From NCBI GenBank assembly GCA_031287565.1, contig JAITSS010000015.1:18938-82937 (forward strand): a stretch of DNA of 64,000 bases, written 5' to 3'. Below, one piece after another: positions 33,885 to 44,084 of this stretch. The notes beneath the pieces were generated by a model. That model was not told the origin of the DNA and ran no database searches. It worked only from the letters and a program-made list of their open reading frames with translations. A program made the position numbers and the translations under genes. The first letter of the stretch is position 1. Every line of letters starts with the position of its first letter. Origin of the DNA: Desulfobulbaceae bacterium (lineage in GTDB: Bacteria > Desulfobacterota > Desulfobulbia > Desulfobulbales > Desulfocapsaceae).

Positions 33885-35830
33885 TGGCGGCTTTCATCGA
33901 ACTGCAAGGCGTCTGCCGCGATTATCCGGCCGGCGAAGAGACGCTGCGGGTTTTGCATACTATTGATCTGCGCATCGACGCCGGGGAAATGGTGGCCATT
34001 GTCGGCGCGTCCGGTTCCGGCAAATCGACGCTTATGAATATCATCGGCTGCCTCGACCGGCCCAGCGCCGGGCGGTATCTGGTTGATGGCCAGGAAACCA
34101 GCCGCCTCGCGCCGGATGAATTAGCCCGGCTCAGGCGCGAGCATTTTGGTTTTGTCTTCCAACGCTATCATTTGCTTGGCGATTTGAACGCCAGGGAAAA
34201 CGTCGCTATTCCCGCCATGTATGCCGGAGTTGCCGGGGCCAAGCGGCGAGAACGCGCCGATGCGATTCTGAGCCGCTTGGGCATGGGCGAGCGGCTCGGC
34301 CACAAACCGGGGCAGTTATCGGGCGGCCAGCAGCAACGAGTTTCTTTGGCGCGGGCGTTGATCAACGGCGGCGCGGTCATTCTCGCCGATGAACCAACCG
34401 GCGCGCTTGATTCAGCGTCCGGCTCCGAGGTCATGGCGATTTTCAAGCAGCTGCACGCCGAAGGCCACACAGTGATTCTCGTCAGCCACGACATGCAGAT
34501 GGCGGCGCACGCCGAACGCATCATCGAAATTTCCGACGGCCGCATCATCGCCGACCGCAAAACCGCCGTCGCCACGCCGGTCAAAATGTTGCCGCGCCCG
34601 CCAGCGGCCCATGATTCATGGCAGGCGCTGGCTGGAAGATTCACCGAAGCCTTCCGCATGGCGGTGATCGCCATGACCTCGCACCGCCTGCGCACTCTTT
34701 TAACCATGCTGGGCATTATCATCGGTATCGCCTCGGTGGTGTCGGTGGTGGCCCTGGGTGAAGGTTCGCAGCAAAAAATTCTTAAAGATATTAACGCGAT
34801 AGGCACAAACACCATCAACATCTTCCCCGGCAAGGATTTCGGCGACATGCGCTCTGGCCGCATCCGCACCCTTTTGCCGCGCGACGCCGAAGCCTTGGCC
34901 CGCCAGCCGTATGTCGATACGGTGACGCCCCTGGTGCAGACTTCGGTGGTGCTGCGCTACGGCAACATCAACGTGAACGGCCAGGCGCAAGGCGTTGGCG
35001 CCGATTATTTCCGGGTGCGTGGCATGGAACTGGCCTCCGGCCGCCTGTTTGGCCAAATTGATGTCCGCGCCAGCAGCCAGCAGGCGGTGATTGATGACAA
35101 CACCAAAAATTCTCTCTTTCCGGATGGCCAGGAACCGTTGGGCGCGGTGATTATGCTGGGAACCGTGCCCTGCCGCGTCATTGGCGTGATGAAAAAGTCC
35201 GAATCAAACTTTGGCGGCGGCCAGGATTCATTGAATGTGTTTGTCCCCTACACCACAGCCATGAAGCGGATTACCGGCGAATATTGGCTGCGCAGCATCA
35301 CGGTGCGGGTGGCTGACGCGGTATCGACCGCCATTGCCGAAAACAGCATCGTCTCGTTTCTCACGACGCGGCATGGCGTCAAAGACTTTTTTGTTTCAAA
35401 CCTCGACGCCATCCGCCAGACCATCGAAAAAACCACCGACACCATGCGGCTGCTCATTTCCTCGATCGCCATTATTTCGCTGATTGTCGGCGGCATCGGC
35501 GTCATGAATATCATGCTGGTTTCCGTCACCGAGCGCACCCAGGAAATCGGCGTGCGCATGGCCGTGGGCGCGCGGCAAAGCGACATCATGCGGCAATTTC
35601 TCATCGAGGCGGTGCTGGTCTGTCTTCTGGGCGGGCTTCTGGGCATTTGTCTGGCCTTTGCCATTGGCTGGGCCGTGCGGTCTTCCGGCAGCGATTTCGC
35701 GATGATCTACTCGCCCGTCGCCGTGATCAGCGCCTTCCTCTGTTCGACAGGGATTGGCATTGTCTTCGGCTGGCTACCGGCCCGCCGCGCCGCCCGCCTC
35801 GATCCGGTTGTCGCTTTAGCGCGGGAATAA
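33884..35830 (+). CDS. macB: MacB-type ABC exporter
   Basis: A 648-residue fusion of an ABC ATPase and a four-helix membrane domain with a large periplasmic loop (MacB_PCD). Walker [10 protein letters not shown] (41-49), signature LSGGQQQR, Walker [13 protein letters not shown]; membrane segments near 270-290, 520-548, 575-600 and 610-635; the [30 protein letters not shown] loop is standard. These pumps export macrolides, peptides, siderophores or lipids; substrate not evident. Operon with macA and the outer membrane factor. Confidence 0.93.
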   Translation: MAAFIELQGVCRDYPAGEETLRVLHTIDLRIDAGEMVAIVGASGSGKSTLMNIIGCLDRPSAGRYLVDGQETSRLAPDELARLRREHFGFVFQRYHLLGDLNARENVAIPAMYAGVAGAKRRERADAILSRLGMGERLGHKPGQLSGGQQQRVSLARALINGGAVILADEPTGALDSASGSEVMAIFKQLHAEGHTVILVSHDMQMAAHAERIIEISDGRIIADRKTAVATPVKMLPRPPAAHDSWQALAGRFTEAFRMAVIAMTSHRLRTLLTMLGIIIGIASVVSVVALGEGSQQKILKDINAIGTNTINIFPGKDFGDMRSGRIRTLLPRDAEALARQPYVDTVTPLVQTSVVLRYGNINVNGQAQGVGADYFRVRGMELASGRLFGQIDVRASSQQAVIDDNTKNSLFPDGQEPLGAVIMLGTVPCRVIGVMKKSESNFGGGQDSLNVFVPYTTAMKRITGEYWLRSITVRVADAVSTAIAENSIVSFLTTRHGVKDFFVSNLDAIRQTIEKTTDTMRLLISSIAIISLIVGGIGVMNIMLVSVTERTQEIGVRMAVGARQSDIMRQFLIEAVLVCLLGGLLGICLAFAIGWAVRSSGSDFAMIYSPVAVISAFLCSTGIGIVFGWLPARRAARLDPVVALARE

Positions 35831-35832
35831 TT

Positions 35833-37227
35833 ATGAAGAAAACAACAATAGTCGCCAGTGTTTTCCTACTGCTGACCTCGTGCGCTTCGCTGACCGCGAC
35901 CACCTATCAGCGGCCCGACCTCGATATGCCCTTCTTCTGGCGGGAAGGAGCGGGCGCGACAACGGCCCGCCCGTCGGACGGGCAGGCCAGCCTGAGTGAC
36001 GACAAATGGTGGGAGCAATTCGCCGACGCCAAACTGAATCGGCTGGTTGAAACGGCCATGCCGGTCAATCTCGACCTGGCGCAAGCGGCCCTGACCTTGC
36101 GGCAGGCGCGTCTGCGGGCCGATGTCGCGGCGGCGGATCTCTGGCCAACACTCTCCGCTGACGGCGGTTTCGACGCCAACCACCGCTACGGCTCCGAAGG
36201 CGGCAGCGATAAAAGTTTTTCCGCCGGCATCGGCATCAGTTACGAGGCCGACCTGTTCGGACGCCTGTCCTCGGCGCGAAACGCCGCAGTGTGGCGGGCC
36301 GAGGCCACCGCCTTTGATCTCGAGGCGACCAGGCTTTCTTTGCAGGCGACCTTGGTCAGTCAATATTTTCGCCTGGCCGCCCTCCGCGAAGAGTCGCGGC
36401 TGTCGGCGTCAAGTATTGATTACGCCAGGAAAACCCTGGCTTTGGCGCGGGCGCAGTACGCGGCGGGCGCGGTCGGGCGATTGGAAACGCTGGAGGCGGA
36501 GCGCTCTTTGGCCAGTCAACTCGCCAGCCACGAAAGCATCCGGCAAAACGAGATGAGCATTCGGCAGACGCTGGCCCTGCTTTTTGGTCAAGCGCCGGAA
36601 CAAGTCCGGCTGGAGGAACCAGGCGATATAAGGCGGGCCGCAATCCCGGAAATCACTCCCGGTCTGCCCGCCGATATTCTGGCCCGCCGTCCCGACCTGG
36701 CCGCCGCCGAAACCCGGCTGCGGGCGGCCCTGGCCGACGCCGACAGCGCCAGAATCAGCCTCTATCCACGGCTGACGCTGACCGGTTCATTCGGCGGCTC
36801 AAACGAGGAATTGTCGCGGGCGCTGGCCGACCCCATCGCCAGTTTCGGCGCGGGCCTGATTCTGCCCTTTGTCGATTGGCGGCGCTTGCGGCGCAATGTG
36901 GCGATCAGCGAAACGGAATACCATCTGGCCATCATCGATTTTCGGCAAAGCCTCTACCAAGCCTTGTCCGAAGTTGAAACCTGCCTGTCGGCGGCGGAAA
37001 AATTAAAAAATCAGGGCGAACAGACCGAAACGATGCTCGATGCGGCGCGACGCGGCGAAGCGCTGTACGCCATCCAATATCGGGCGGGGGCGACGCCGCT
37101 GCAATCTTGGCTCGACGCCCAGGAACGGCGACGGCAGGCGGAAACCAGCCTGATTGAAAACAAATTGGCGCGGCTCATCAATCAGGTGGATATGGCCAAA
37201 GCGCTGGGCGGCGGCAAAGCCAGGTAA
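35833..37227 (+). CDS. Outer membrane efflux lipoprotein, NodT/TolC-like
   Basis: A 464-residue outer membrane factor. The signal peptide ends in a lipobox (LLTSC, lipidated Cys17). The body has the paired coiled-coil arms and duplicated structure of the NodT family (WEQFADAKLNRLVE, ALTLRQARLRADVAAADLWPTLSADGG, LPADILARRPDLAAAE). Begins two bases after the macB stop; completes a three-gene tripartite efflux operon. Confidence 0.92.
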   Translation: MKKTTIVASVFLLLTSCASLTATTYQRPDLDMPFFWREGAGATTARPSDGQASLSDDKWWEQFADAKLNRLVETAMPVNLDLAQAALTLRQARLRADVAAADLWPTLSADGGFDANHRYGSEGGSDKSFSAGIGISYEADLFGRLSSARNAAVWRAEATAFDLEATRLSLQATLVSQYFRLAALREESRLSASSIDYARKTLALARAQYAAGAVGRLETLEAERSLASQLASHESIRQNEMSIRQTLALLFGQAPEQVRLEEPGDIRRAAIPEITPGLPADILARRPDLAAAETRLRAALADADSARISLYPRLTLTGSFGGSNEELSRALADPIASFGAGLILPFVDWRRLRRNVAISETEYHLAIIDFRQSLYQALSEVETCLSAAEKLKNQGEQTETMLDAARRGEALYAIQYRAGATPLQSWLDAQERRRQAETSLIENKLARLINQVDMAKALGGGKAR

Positions 37228-37266
37228 AAGAATGGCAAGCTCCGCTTCCGACCGTCTTATCCGCGC

Positions 37267-37295
37267 TTGACTTTTTGTACGTTTCCCCTCATACT
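37267..37295 (+). promoter_or_regulatory. Promoter before the small outer-membrane-like gene
   Basis: TTGACT (37267-37272), 17-nt spacer, CATACT (37290-37295), about 40 bp before the start. Confidence 0.6.
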
Positions 37296-37334
37296 TGTAA
37301 AAATATTTGTACCAAATCGTAATCGGAGTTGGCT

Positions 37335-37892
37335 ATGGGCGCGTTGTTCAACAAAATGGCTTTTCTTTCGCTTCTGACGCTGTTGGCCTCCCCGGCCATG
37401 GCGGCGATGCCTGAGACGCTGACGCCAGTAACCCACAGCGCCTACCGGGTCACAACCTACAGCCTCGGTAATATTACCGATTTCGCCAGCGCCATCGCCG
37501 TTAGCCCACGCGATTATGAGCCGCTGATGATTACTGGCGCGGCCTCCGATGTCCTTTCCGGCCAGCGCCGTTTCAATCCGCTGGCCAAAAGCGGTAGCAA
37601 TATCGACGCGGTTGAAGGGTTCGCCATCGCCGCCCGCTTCGAGGCCGGTAAATCGTTCGCCTTCAAAGGCGCGTTCGGCGTGACCCACAATGTGTGGAGC
37701 GACGACCTGAAGGCCGAAAACCGCTCAAGCTGGGAAGCCAACCTGGGCGTCATCTACAGCCTGCTTCCCAACCTCAATTACGAGCTTCATCTCGGCTACA
37801 TGGATACCGGCGACGTGTTTAAAAACCGCAGCGAGTATTCCGACATCGAAAACATCATCATGATCAGCAACAAGCTGACCCTGAGTTTCTGA
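37335..37892 (+). CDS. Secreted beta-barrel-like protein, unknown
   Basis: A 185-residue protein with a signal peptide (MGALFNKMAFLSLLTLLASPAMA). The mature part alternates hydrophobic and polar residues and ends in NKLTLSF, a C-terminal Phe like that read by the outer-membrane assembly machine. A small outer-membrane beta-barrel is the likely fold; no family is recognised. GGAG precedes ATG 37335. It follows the efflux operon but has its own good promoter. The 210 bp after it, before the recC end, show no gene; an 11-bp repeat CCGTTTGTTTT occurs twice there (37930, 37984). Confidence 0.7.
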   Translation: MGALFNKMAFLSLLTLLASPAMAAMPETLTPVTHSAYRVTTYSLGNITDFASAIAVSPRDYEPLMITGAASDVLSGQRRFNPLAKSGSNIDAVEGFAIAARFEAGKSFAFKGAFGVTHNVWSDDLKAENRSSWEANLGVIYSLLPNLNYELHLGYMDTGDVFKNRSEYSDIENIIMISNKLTLSF

Positions 37893-38102
37893 GCAATTCC
37901 TTCCCCGCCCGCCGCAACCCCCCTCCGCGCCGTTTGTTTTTTTATGCAAGCGATAAGCCTAGCATATAAAAAGTTGTCAAACACCGTTTGTTTTAAGGAA
38001 AGGCCAATGATCAGGCCGCTGAGAGATGAGAAGGGTGGATGGCATAATGCCGCCTTTCCACGAACAGGCCCCACATGTTTTTGTCCGTAGGGGCGCACGA
38101 TT

Positions 38103-41100
38103 TCACGTCGGAACCAGACAGGCGACAATGGGCAGCATGAAGGCGCGGGCTGCCGCTTCGCGCTCGGCCTTCCACAGGGGCGGCGTTTCATGGGCGAAGA
38201 GTTTGGCCCATTCCGGTTCACGTCCGGCTTTCAGTTGTTCTTGCAGCGCCTTTTCGGCCTTGTCACCAGGCGAGAGCGATTGGCGATTCGAGGTTGAGTA
38301 TTCCTGCCGCGCCCAGGCCAAGGCTGGTTCGACCAGGAGCGGCGAGGGGGCGCGGTTGCCCTGGATGAACAGTTCGGCCAAATCCTCCAGACTGGGCGCG
38401 GCGGCGGCCGTTGGTTGCAGAAAAAAAACGCCGTCATCAAAGGCGAGGAAGACCTGGGGCGGGGCATCGTCCAGGCGGCGCAACAGTTGCGCCACAAGCC
38501 AGCCTTGCAGCAGGTCTTTCCCTTTCATTGCGCGATGATTGGCCAGCAAAAATCCACGTTCATAGCCACCGCCCAACATTCCATGGCAAGGCCGATGCGC
38601 CACCTCCAGCGCGAAAAAGCGGGGCGGCAACGGCTCGCCCAGATCGAGTTGGGCGATATTGGCGGCGAAGGCCGTCATCTCGCGCCATTGCGCCTGAAAA
38701 AGCGCCTGACCGGGGCCGCCGATGGGCCAGAGACCGGAGGCGGTCAGTTTCATCATGGTTGTTGCCGCCGACTCGCCCCGTCCGATGGCCGCGAGCATTT
38801 CGCCCTTGGCCTGCCATAGCTCCAGGGCGTTGGCGGTGAAAATTTCACTCTCAGCGATGGGCGCGGCGGCCTGGCGGAGATTCAGGCCCAAGCGGCGGCG
38901 GAAAAAATAACGCTGCGGATGCGCGACAAATTCCAGCCAGGCGGCAAACGGCGTATCCGGCTCGTCCCAGGCGATTTCGCCGCGCCACCAGGGAGCGTCG
39001 CGCTTTCGCGCCGGGGTCTGGCGTTTTGCCGCGAATTCTTCAGCATAAGTGAACAATTTTTCGTTTTCGCCACTGAAATACCGGCGGTCGAATGGATGCA
39101 GCGGCTGCTGAACCGGCAGGTCGCGCAGGCCATAATCACGGCCCAGAGTTTCCAGAAACTCGCTTACCACCACCGAAGGCGGCAAGTCCTCGCCTTTTTT
39201 CGCGCTTTTACCGACATAGCTGAGATAGAGCGTCCTTCTCGCGGCGAGAATCGCCTCTAAAAATTGATAGCGATCATCGGCGCGGACGCTACGATCCCCC
39301 AGACGTCCGCCCTCGCGCAATAGGTCGAACGAAGCCATGGCGTCGCGGCGCGGGAATTCGCCGTCGTTCAGCCCCAAAAGAAAAATCCCGGCGCCGGGGA
39401 TCGAGCGCATCGGCAGCATCGAACAAAAGGTCAGGCGTCCGCGCAGGAAGCCGCCAGCCATCGGCGTTTCGGCTTGTTGCCGCAGCCAATGAATCAGAAC
39501 CGCCAGATTTATCGGCTCGTTGTGTTCGTTTGGCTGAACCGTTGTCAGACTGGCGATAATCTGTCGGCAGGCGGCGAGTTCCTGGCCGTCATCCTGATCG
39601 TCGAAATTGGGAAAGAGGTCGGTAAGTAAACGCAGGCAGCGATGCGACCAGAGCGAAAGCGGGCAATCGACAACAAATTCATTCAGCGTTTTTCGTGTCA
39701 GGTCGATAAAGCGATGCAGTCGTCCCAACAGACGAGCGTCGCCGCCTTCGACACCGGCCCAGGGCGCGATACCGTGAAACGGCGGCCCGTCGCCAAGGGC
39801 GAATCCCAGGGTCATGCGGGCGAGGCCAGCTTGCCATGTGTTTGTCAGGCCGAAGGAACAGCCTCCGCTGACAGGCGCGGCGAAGCTGTTTGCGTGGTCG
39901 CCGTCCAATCCCCAGCGAATGCCGCTTGCGGGCGTCCAGTGGCGCAAGGTTTCCAGGTCAGGCTGGGTTAATCCCCAGGCGGTGGCCAGCGGCTCGCGTC
40001 CCAGCGCGTCGAGGATTGTCGCCCAGCCGCAGCGCCCGCGCAAAAGGCGCAGGAAATCAAGCAAAATGGCCAAAACCCGGTTTTCGCGCGATAGGGCGCG
40101 GTCAGCGATACTGTGGGGAATATCACGAAAAATCGCCGGGATAAATGGCGCGTAGTGGCCAATATCCGGGGCCATGACCAGCAGATCGCGGAGGTCGAGA
40201 TCGGTATTTTTCTCAAGAAAATCAAGGATATGATCTTTCAGAACTTCAACTTCGCGGCGACGGGAAAAACAAACCGCCAGCCGCAGCGAATCGTCCGCTG
40301 GCAAAACCTGGCCTGCCGCTGGCTTGAATCCGTCGAGAATATCGGCCTGAAGTTGGCGTAGCGCCGTTGGTTTTCCGTCGTCCAGCGGAAAATGGTAACT
40401 GGTCGGACGCAAATCCGGATGCACTGTTTCTTCAAGCATCGCCTGAAATTCGCGGCCTTCTTGCCCAAGTGATACAAGGAGCGGATGATAGGCCTCGGCC
40501 ATGCCGTCGTCGTCGCGGGAAAAACGGCGGGCGTCCAACCAGTAGTTGCGGCAGGGCGACAGCAGATACAGATGGATATCGACCAGCCGCGATAACGCGT
40601 TGAAGCAATGCAGGAGCGGTGGCGGCATACTGTGCAGGCCGAAGATTGAAAGCCGCCTCGGCACAGGCGAGGCCAGGCTCGATTTGATTTTATTTTCAGC
40701 CAGGCAATCAATCAGCCGCGCCAGAATTTCACCGCGATGCGGCGCGTCGGGTGTTTGCGCGCGCAACCTGCGCCACAAATCAGCCTGCCAGATTTCATGG
40801 GCGTTTTGCGTCACCGTCCGTCCCTTTTGCCAGGCGGCGAGCATCTCCGGACGCATCAGTTGATACTGGTCGAAGAGACCGGCCAATTGCCTCGCTAATT
40901 GATAGCGCTTTAAGGCGACCGGTTCCTGGGCCAGATAGGCCGACACCACCGGCGCTTGTTCGCTCCGCAACAGCGCTTCCAGACGCCAGACCAACCGCCC
41001 GCGCTCAAAAGCCGCCGCGTCGGCGGGCACGGCCAGGAGCTTAGCCAGCTGGGCGATGAAGGCCATCGGGTAGAGGAAGCGATAGTTGGCCCAGGAAATA

Positions 41101-41261
41101 AACTTGTCGGCCAGGAATTGGCGAATCATCAGCTCGCAGCCCTGGCTCTGGACGACGAACAGTTCCGGGCTGAGCGGGTCGGGACGTTCATCGGCCTGAA
41201 AAACCGCCGCCAGATGCGTGAGAAGATTTTCGCTTCGATTGGAAACGTGCAGGAAAAACAT
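38103..41261 (-). CDS. recC: Exodeoxyribonuclease V subunit gamma (RecC)
   Basis: A 1052-residue RecC, the inactive-helicase-like scaffold of RecBCD that recognises Chi and splits the strands. The opening LHVSNRSENLLTHLAAVF, the MIRQFLADKFISWANYRFLYPMAFI block, and the internal LGLNDGEFPRRDAMASFDLL and YLSYVGKSAKKGE motifs are typical. Slightly shorter than E. coli RecC. recB and recD are absent from the window, which is unusual since the three genes normally cluster. A small membrane-protein gene lies 41 bp upstream in the same direction. Confidence 0.95.
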   Translation of the reverse strand: MFFLHVSNRSENLLTHLAAVFQADERPDPLSPELFVVQSQGCELMIRQFLADKFISWANYRFLYPMAFIAQLAKLLAVPADAAAFERGRLVWRLEALLRSEQAPVVSAYLAQEPVALKRYQLARQLAGLFDQYQLMRPEMLAAWQKGRTVTQNAHEIWQADLWRRLRAQTPDAPHRGEILARLIDCLAENKIKSSLASPVPRRLSIFGLHSMPPPLLHCFNALSRLVDIHLYLLSPCRNYWLDARRFSRDDDGMAEAYHPLLVSLGQEGREFQAMLEETVHPDLRPTSYHFPLDDGKPTALRQLQADILDGFKPAAGQVLPADDSLRLAVCFSRRREVEVLKDHILDFLEKNTDLDLRDLLVMAPDIGHYAPFIPAIFRDIPHSIADRALSRENRVLAILLDFLRLLRGRCGWATILDALGREPLATAWGLTQPDLETLRHWTPASGIRWGLDGDHANSFAAPVSGGCSFGLTNTWQAGLARMTLGFALGDGPPFHGIAPWAGVEGGDARLLGRLHRFIDLTRKTLNEFVVDCPLSLWSHRCLRLLTDLFPNFDDQDDGQELAACRQIIASLTTVQPNEHNEPINLAVLIHWLRQQAETPMAGGFLRGRLTFCSMLPMRSIPGAGIFLLGLNDGEFPRRDAMASFDLLREGGRLGDRSVRADDRYQFLEAILAARRTLYLSYVGKSAKKGEDLPPSVVVSEFLETLGRDYGLRDLPVQQPLHPFDRRYFSGENEKLFTYAEEFAAKRQTPARKRDAPWWRGEIAWDEPDTPFAAWLEFVAHPQRYFFRRRLGLNLRQAAAPIAESEIFTANALELWQAKGEMLAAIGRGESAATTMMKLTASGLWPIGGPGQALFQAQWREMTAFAANIAQLDLGEPLPPRFFALEVAHRPCHGMLGGGYERGFLLANHRAMKGKDLLQGWLVAQLLRRLDDAPPQVFLAFDDGVFFLQPTAAAAPSLEDLAELFIQGNRAPSPLLVEPALAWARQEYSTSNRQSLSPGDKAEKALQEQLKAGREPEWAKLFAHETPPLWKAEREAAARAFMLPIVACLVPT

Positions 41262-41302
41262 GGGCTTACGGGTTTGGTTTACAGAAAAATGGGCGACGGG
41301 TA

Positions 41303-41677
41303 TTATACCTGCGTCAGGTTGATGTGCTTCCAGACATCAACCCCCATATTTTCCCAGACGCTGATGACGAAGCCGGCGATCATGCCGATGGCTAAAAAGA
41401 CGCGCAGACGGCGGCTCCACGGCATTTTGGCGTCGCCCGCCATCCGTTGCAGAAAGACAATCATCAAGAGAGACAGCCCGGCGTAAAACGGCGCGGTGCC
41501 CAGAAGCCACCACAGGGTGGCAGTCAGGCTGGCCGCCAGATCGAAGCAGCGCGGATCGGCGCCGCCGCCGCAGAGCAACCCATTGGCCGCCGCAGTATTG
41601 GCGGGCGTCGCCACCAGCCGCAGATTGCAGAGCGCATAAACCAGTATCGATAAAATCAACGTCAGCCTTTCCTTCAC
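41303..41677 (-). CDS. Small membrane protein upstream of recC, unknown
   Basis: A 124-residue protein, start set at GTG 41677 because GGAGG lies 7 nt upstream and the longer frame to 41851 is poor in family-like sequence and overlaps the divergent gene. About three hydrophobic segments (LTLILSILVYALC; LTATLWWLLGTAPFYAGLSLLMIVFL; VFLAIGMIAGFVISVW), with a Cys pair around LLCGGGADPRCFD in the periplasmic or cytoplasmic loop. Function not recognised. Its start lies 4 bp from the divergent gene on the other strand. Confidence 0.65.
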   Translation of the reverse strand: MKERLTLILSILVYALCNLRLVATPANTAAANGLLCGGGADPRCFDLAASLTATLWWLLGTAPFYAGLSLLMIVFLQRMAGDAKMPWSRRLRVFLAIGMIAGFVISVWENMGVDVWKHINLTQV

Positions 41678-41680
41678 GCC

Positions 41681-42721
41681 ATGACCTCCATGATTGACGC
41701 CCTCGTTTTTCCCCAGACCCGCCTCGACGCGACCTTCACGCCGACCACGCTGATCATTCGTCCAAGCCTTCTGCGCCCAACCGAAGAGCGGCCTGCCGGT
41801 CCGGCGGGTGGGTCGGAAGGCGGTTGTATTCCGCCGGATTGCCCTTGTCAAGCCATCCAGCCGCCGCCTTTAGGCGAGCATCTGCCGCGTTTTCTCAGCC
41901 TGGTCGCCGACATCACGCAAAAAGGCGCGGCTGAGGGCATGAGCCGCCTGTTGCTCGAGGCGCGCGGTTACAGCGGTCGTTTGGCCGAGGATGAAAACAG
42001 TCGCCACCTGGCTTCGCGCATCGGCGCGACCGCCCAGCCGACCCAGACCGAGGCCGATTTGCTGTGGGATGAGCGTCTGTTCCTGACCCTGGCCGAATTT
42101 TGCGACCAGGAGGAAGCGGCGATGGATGAGCGTCTGCGCCAACTTGACGGCAGCTATCGCCAACTGCTCGCTGGGCTACGCGGTGATGACGCGCCGCCGA
42201 CCGCGACCGCGCCGCCGGAACGCGGCCCTCTGAGAATCGCCGCGCGACTGAAAGCCTGGATTCGCCTGTATCGCGCCGTGGCCGTCGTCCCGCCCGCGCC
42301 GATCTGGCTGTGTTTGGGCGCGACCGCAGACGAAGTCTTTGAGATGCGGGCGGCGAAAACCACCTGTCTGCCTTGCGGCGGCAGTCAGGGGCAGGCCGCG
42401 CTCGTTTTGGGCGAATTGGCTTTGCCGCTGTTGGCGGCGGATGAGTTGCCAACCGGACGAGCTGCCTTGACCGACAATAGAATTCTGGCTGATGCGCGCT
42501 CGCTTCTTGCCGCCTTACCGGCGAATGCCGATGATGCGCGTCAGGCATTCCAAAACCTGGCCGACGCCTGGCGGCGTTTTGTCGATGAGCGCTTCGGTCA
42601 GCGCCCGCGCGGGCGGCTGTGTTTCTATGATATGGGCGATCTGCCGCTTGCCACGCTCTTCGGATGTCAGGGCGATGCCAAGGCCGGACGGATTGTCGCG
42701 GTTTGGCGGTTTGATTCCTGA
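41681..42721 (+). CDS. Protein of unknown function preceding xseA
   Basis: A 346-residue soluble protein without a recognised domain. The middle is rich in Ala, Leu, Arg, and mostly helical; a Cys-containing segment GCIPPDCPC occurs near residue 50 and LPCGGSQGQAAL near 230. It ends two bases before xseA, so the pair is probably translated together. The divergent membrane-protein gene starts 4 bp away on the other strand. Alternative starts include ATG 41690. Nothing here supports a specific function. Confidence 0.6.
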   Translation: MTSMIDALVFPQTRLDATFTPTTLIIRPSLLRPTEERPAGPAGGSEGGCIPPDCPCQAIQPPPLGEHLPRFLSLVADITQKGAAEGMSRLLLEARGYSGRLAEDENSRHLASRIGATAQPTQTEADLLWDERLFLTLAEFCDQEEAAMDERLRQLDGSYRQLLAGLRGDDAPPTATAPPERGPLRIAARLKAWIRLYRAVAVVPPAPIWLCLGATADEVFEMRAAKTTCLPCGGSQGQAALVLGELALPLLAADELPTGRAALTDNRILADARSLLAALPANADDARQAFQNLADAWRRFVDERFGQRPRGRLCFYDMGDLPLATLFGCQGDAKAGRIVAVWRFDS

Positions 42722-42723
42722 AT

Positions 42724-44070
42724 ATGTCTGATATGTCGTTGGTTCAGACCGTCAGCCAGCTGACGGCGGCGATGAAATTTCTCGTCGAGCGCCAGTATCG
42801 CTTCATAGCGGTGCAAGGCGAAATCTCCAACCTGCGCCTTCCCGCCTCCGGCCATCGCTATTTTACCGTAAAGGATGAAAGCGCCCAGTTGAAGGCGGTG
42901 CTGTTGAAGCCGCAGGCCCGTTATCTGAGCGGGCCGCTCCGCGACGGCGACCAGGTGATTTGCCGGGGCCGCATCACTATTTATGAGCCGCGCGGCGATT
43001 ACCAGATGTTGGTCGATACCGTCGAGGCGGCGGGCGACGGCGCTTGGCGGCGGCGTTTTGAATTGCTGAAACAAAAACTGGCCGCCGAGGGGCTGTTCGC
43101 TGAAGAGCGCAAGCGGCCAATTCCGGTCTATCCGGAGAAAATTGTCGTCGTCACCTCGACAAGCGGCGCGGCGTTGCACGATTTTCTCGCCATCAAACGC
43201 GAGCGGCAAGCCAACGCCCACGTGCTCATTTATCCGGTTTCGGTGCAAGGGGCGGCGGCGGCGCGGCAGTTGAGCGAGGCCATCGATAGAATCAATGCAG
43301 AGATAGGCGGCGACGCGCTGGTCCTGTGTCGAGGCGGCGGTTCGCTTGAGGATTTATCGGCCTTCAATGAAGAAATCGTCGCCAGGGCGATTGCCCGCTC
43401 GCGCATCCCGGTTGTGACCGGCGTCGGTCACGAAATTGATTTCACCATCGCCGATTTCTGCGCTGACCGGCGAGCGCCGACCCCGACCGGCGCGGCGGAA
43501 CTGCTCTTTGCCGATTGCCGTGAACTGCGGATAATCCTGGCGCAAAAACACCGCGCCATGATCGCCCACATGCGGCGGGTGCTGGCCCACGGCGGCCAGC
43601 GTTTGCTCCAGGCCAGCCGACCGCTTTCGCCGGAACATCGTTTGCGTGAAGCCTGGCTGAAACTCGCCCTTTCTGAAGAACGTCTGCGGCGGGCGATGAC
43701 AGACCGTCTGGGCGCGGACAGTCGCCTGCTGTTGGCCCTGGAAGCGCGATTGCGCCTGGCTTCGCCGCAGGCCAGGCTCCAGCGGCAGGGGCAACGGCTG
43801 CAACATGCGGCGGGGCGTTTGGCGACAATTGTGCGCGATTTTCCACAAAACCACATGGACAAACTGGCGCGTCAAACCGCGCTTCTGCACAGCCACAGTC
43901 CACTGGCGACCCTGCAACGCGGCTACGCCATTGTCAGAAAAACGACGCCGGAAGCCGCGCTTATTCGCGACAGCCACGAAGCTGAGGCGCATGAAGAGCT
44001 GGAAATCCTGCTACGGCGCGGCAGTCTGCGGGCGCGGGTAACGGAGCGACGCGACGATCCGGCCTGGTGA
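42724..44070 (+). CDS. xseA: Exodeoxyribonuclease VII large subunit
   Basis: A 448-residue XseA. N-terminal OB fold (VQGEISNLRLPASGHRYFTVKDE), the catalytic domain with KIVVVTSTSGAALHDFLAI, LCRGGGSLEDLSAFNEEIVARAI and GVGHEIDFTIADFCADRRAPTPTGAAE, and a long C-terminal coiled coil (about 285-400). It degrades single-stranded DNA with the XseB small subunit, which is not in the window. Converges with letB, 14 bp between stops. Confidence 0.96.
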   Translation: MSDMSLVQTVSQLTAAMKFLVERQYRFIAVQGEISNLRLPASGHRYFTVKDESAQLKAVLLKPQARYLSGPLRDGDQVICRGRITIYEPRGDYQMLVDTVEAAGDGAWRRRFELLKQKLAAEGLFAEERKRPIPVYPEKIVVVTSTSGAALHDFLAIKRERQANAHVLIYPVSVQGAAAARQLSEAIDRINAEIGGDALVLCRGGGSLEDLSAFNEEIVARAIARSRIPVVTGVGHEIDFTIADFCADRRAPTPTGAAELLFADCRELRIILAQKHRAMIAHMRRVLAHGGQRLLQASRPLSPEHRLREAWLKLALSEERLRRAMTDRLGADSRLLLALEARLRLASPQARLQRQGQRLQHAAGRLATIVRDFPQNHMDKLARQTALLHSHSPLATLQRGYAIVRKTTPEAALIRDSHEAEAHEELEILLRRGSLRARVTERRDDPAW

Positions 44071-44084
44071 TTATCGGGCCGCCC

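Noticed and set aside
37952..37980. Minus-strand TTGACA at 37980 as an antisense promoter
   Set aside because: No acceptable -10 hexamer at 15-19 nt.
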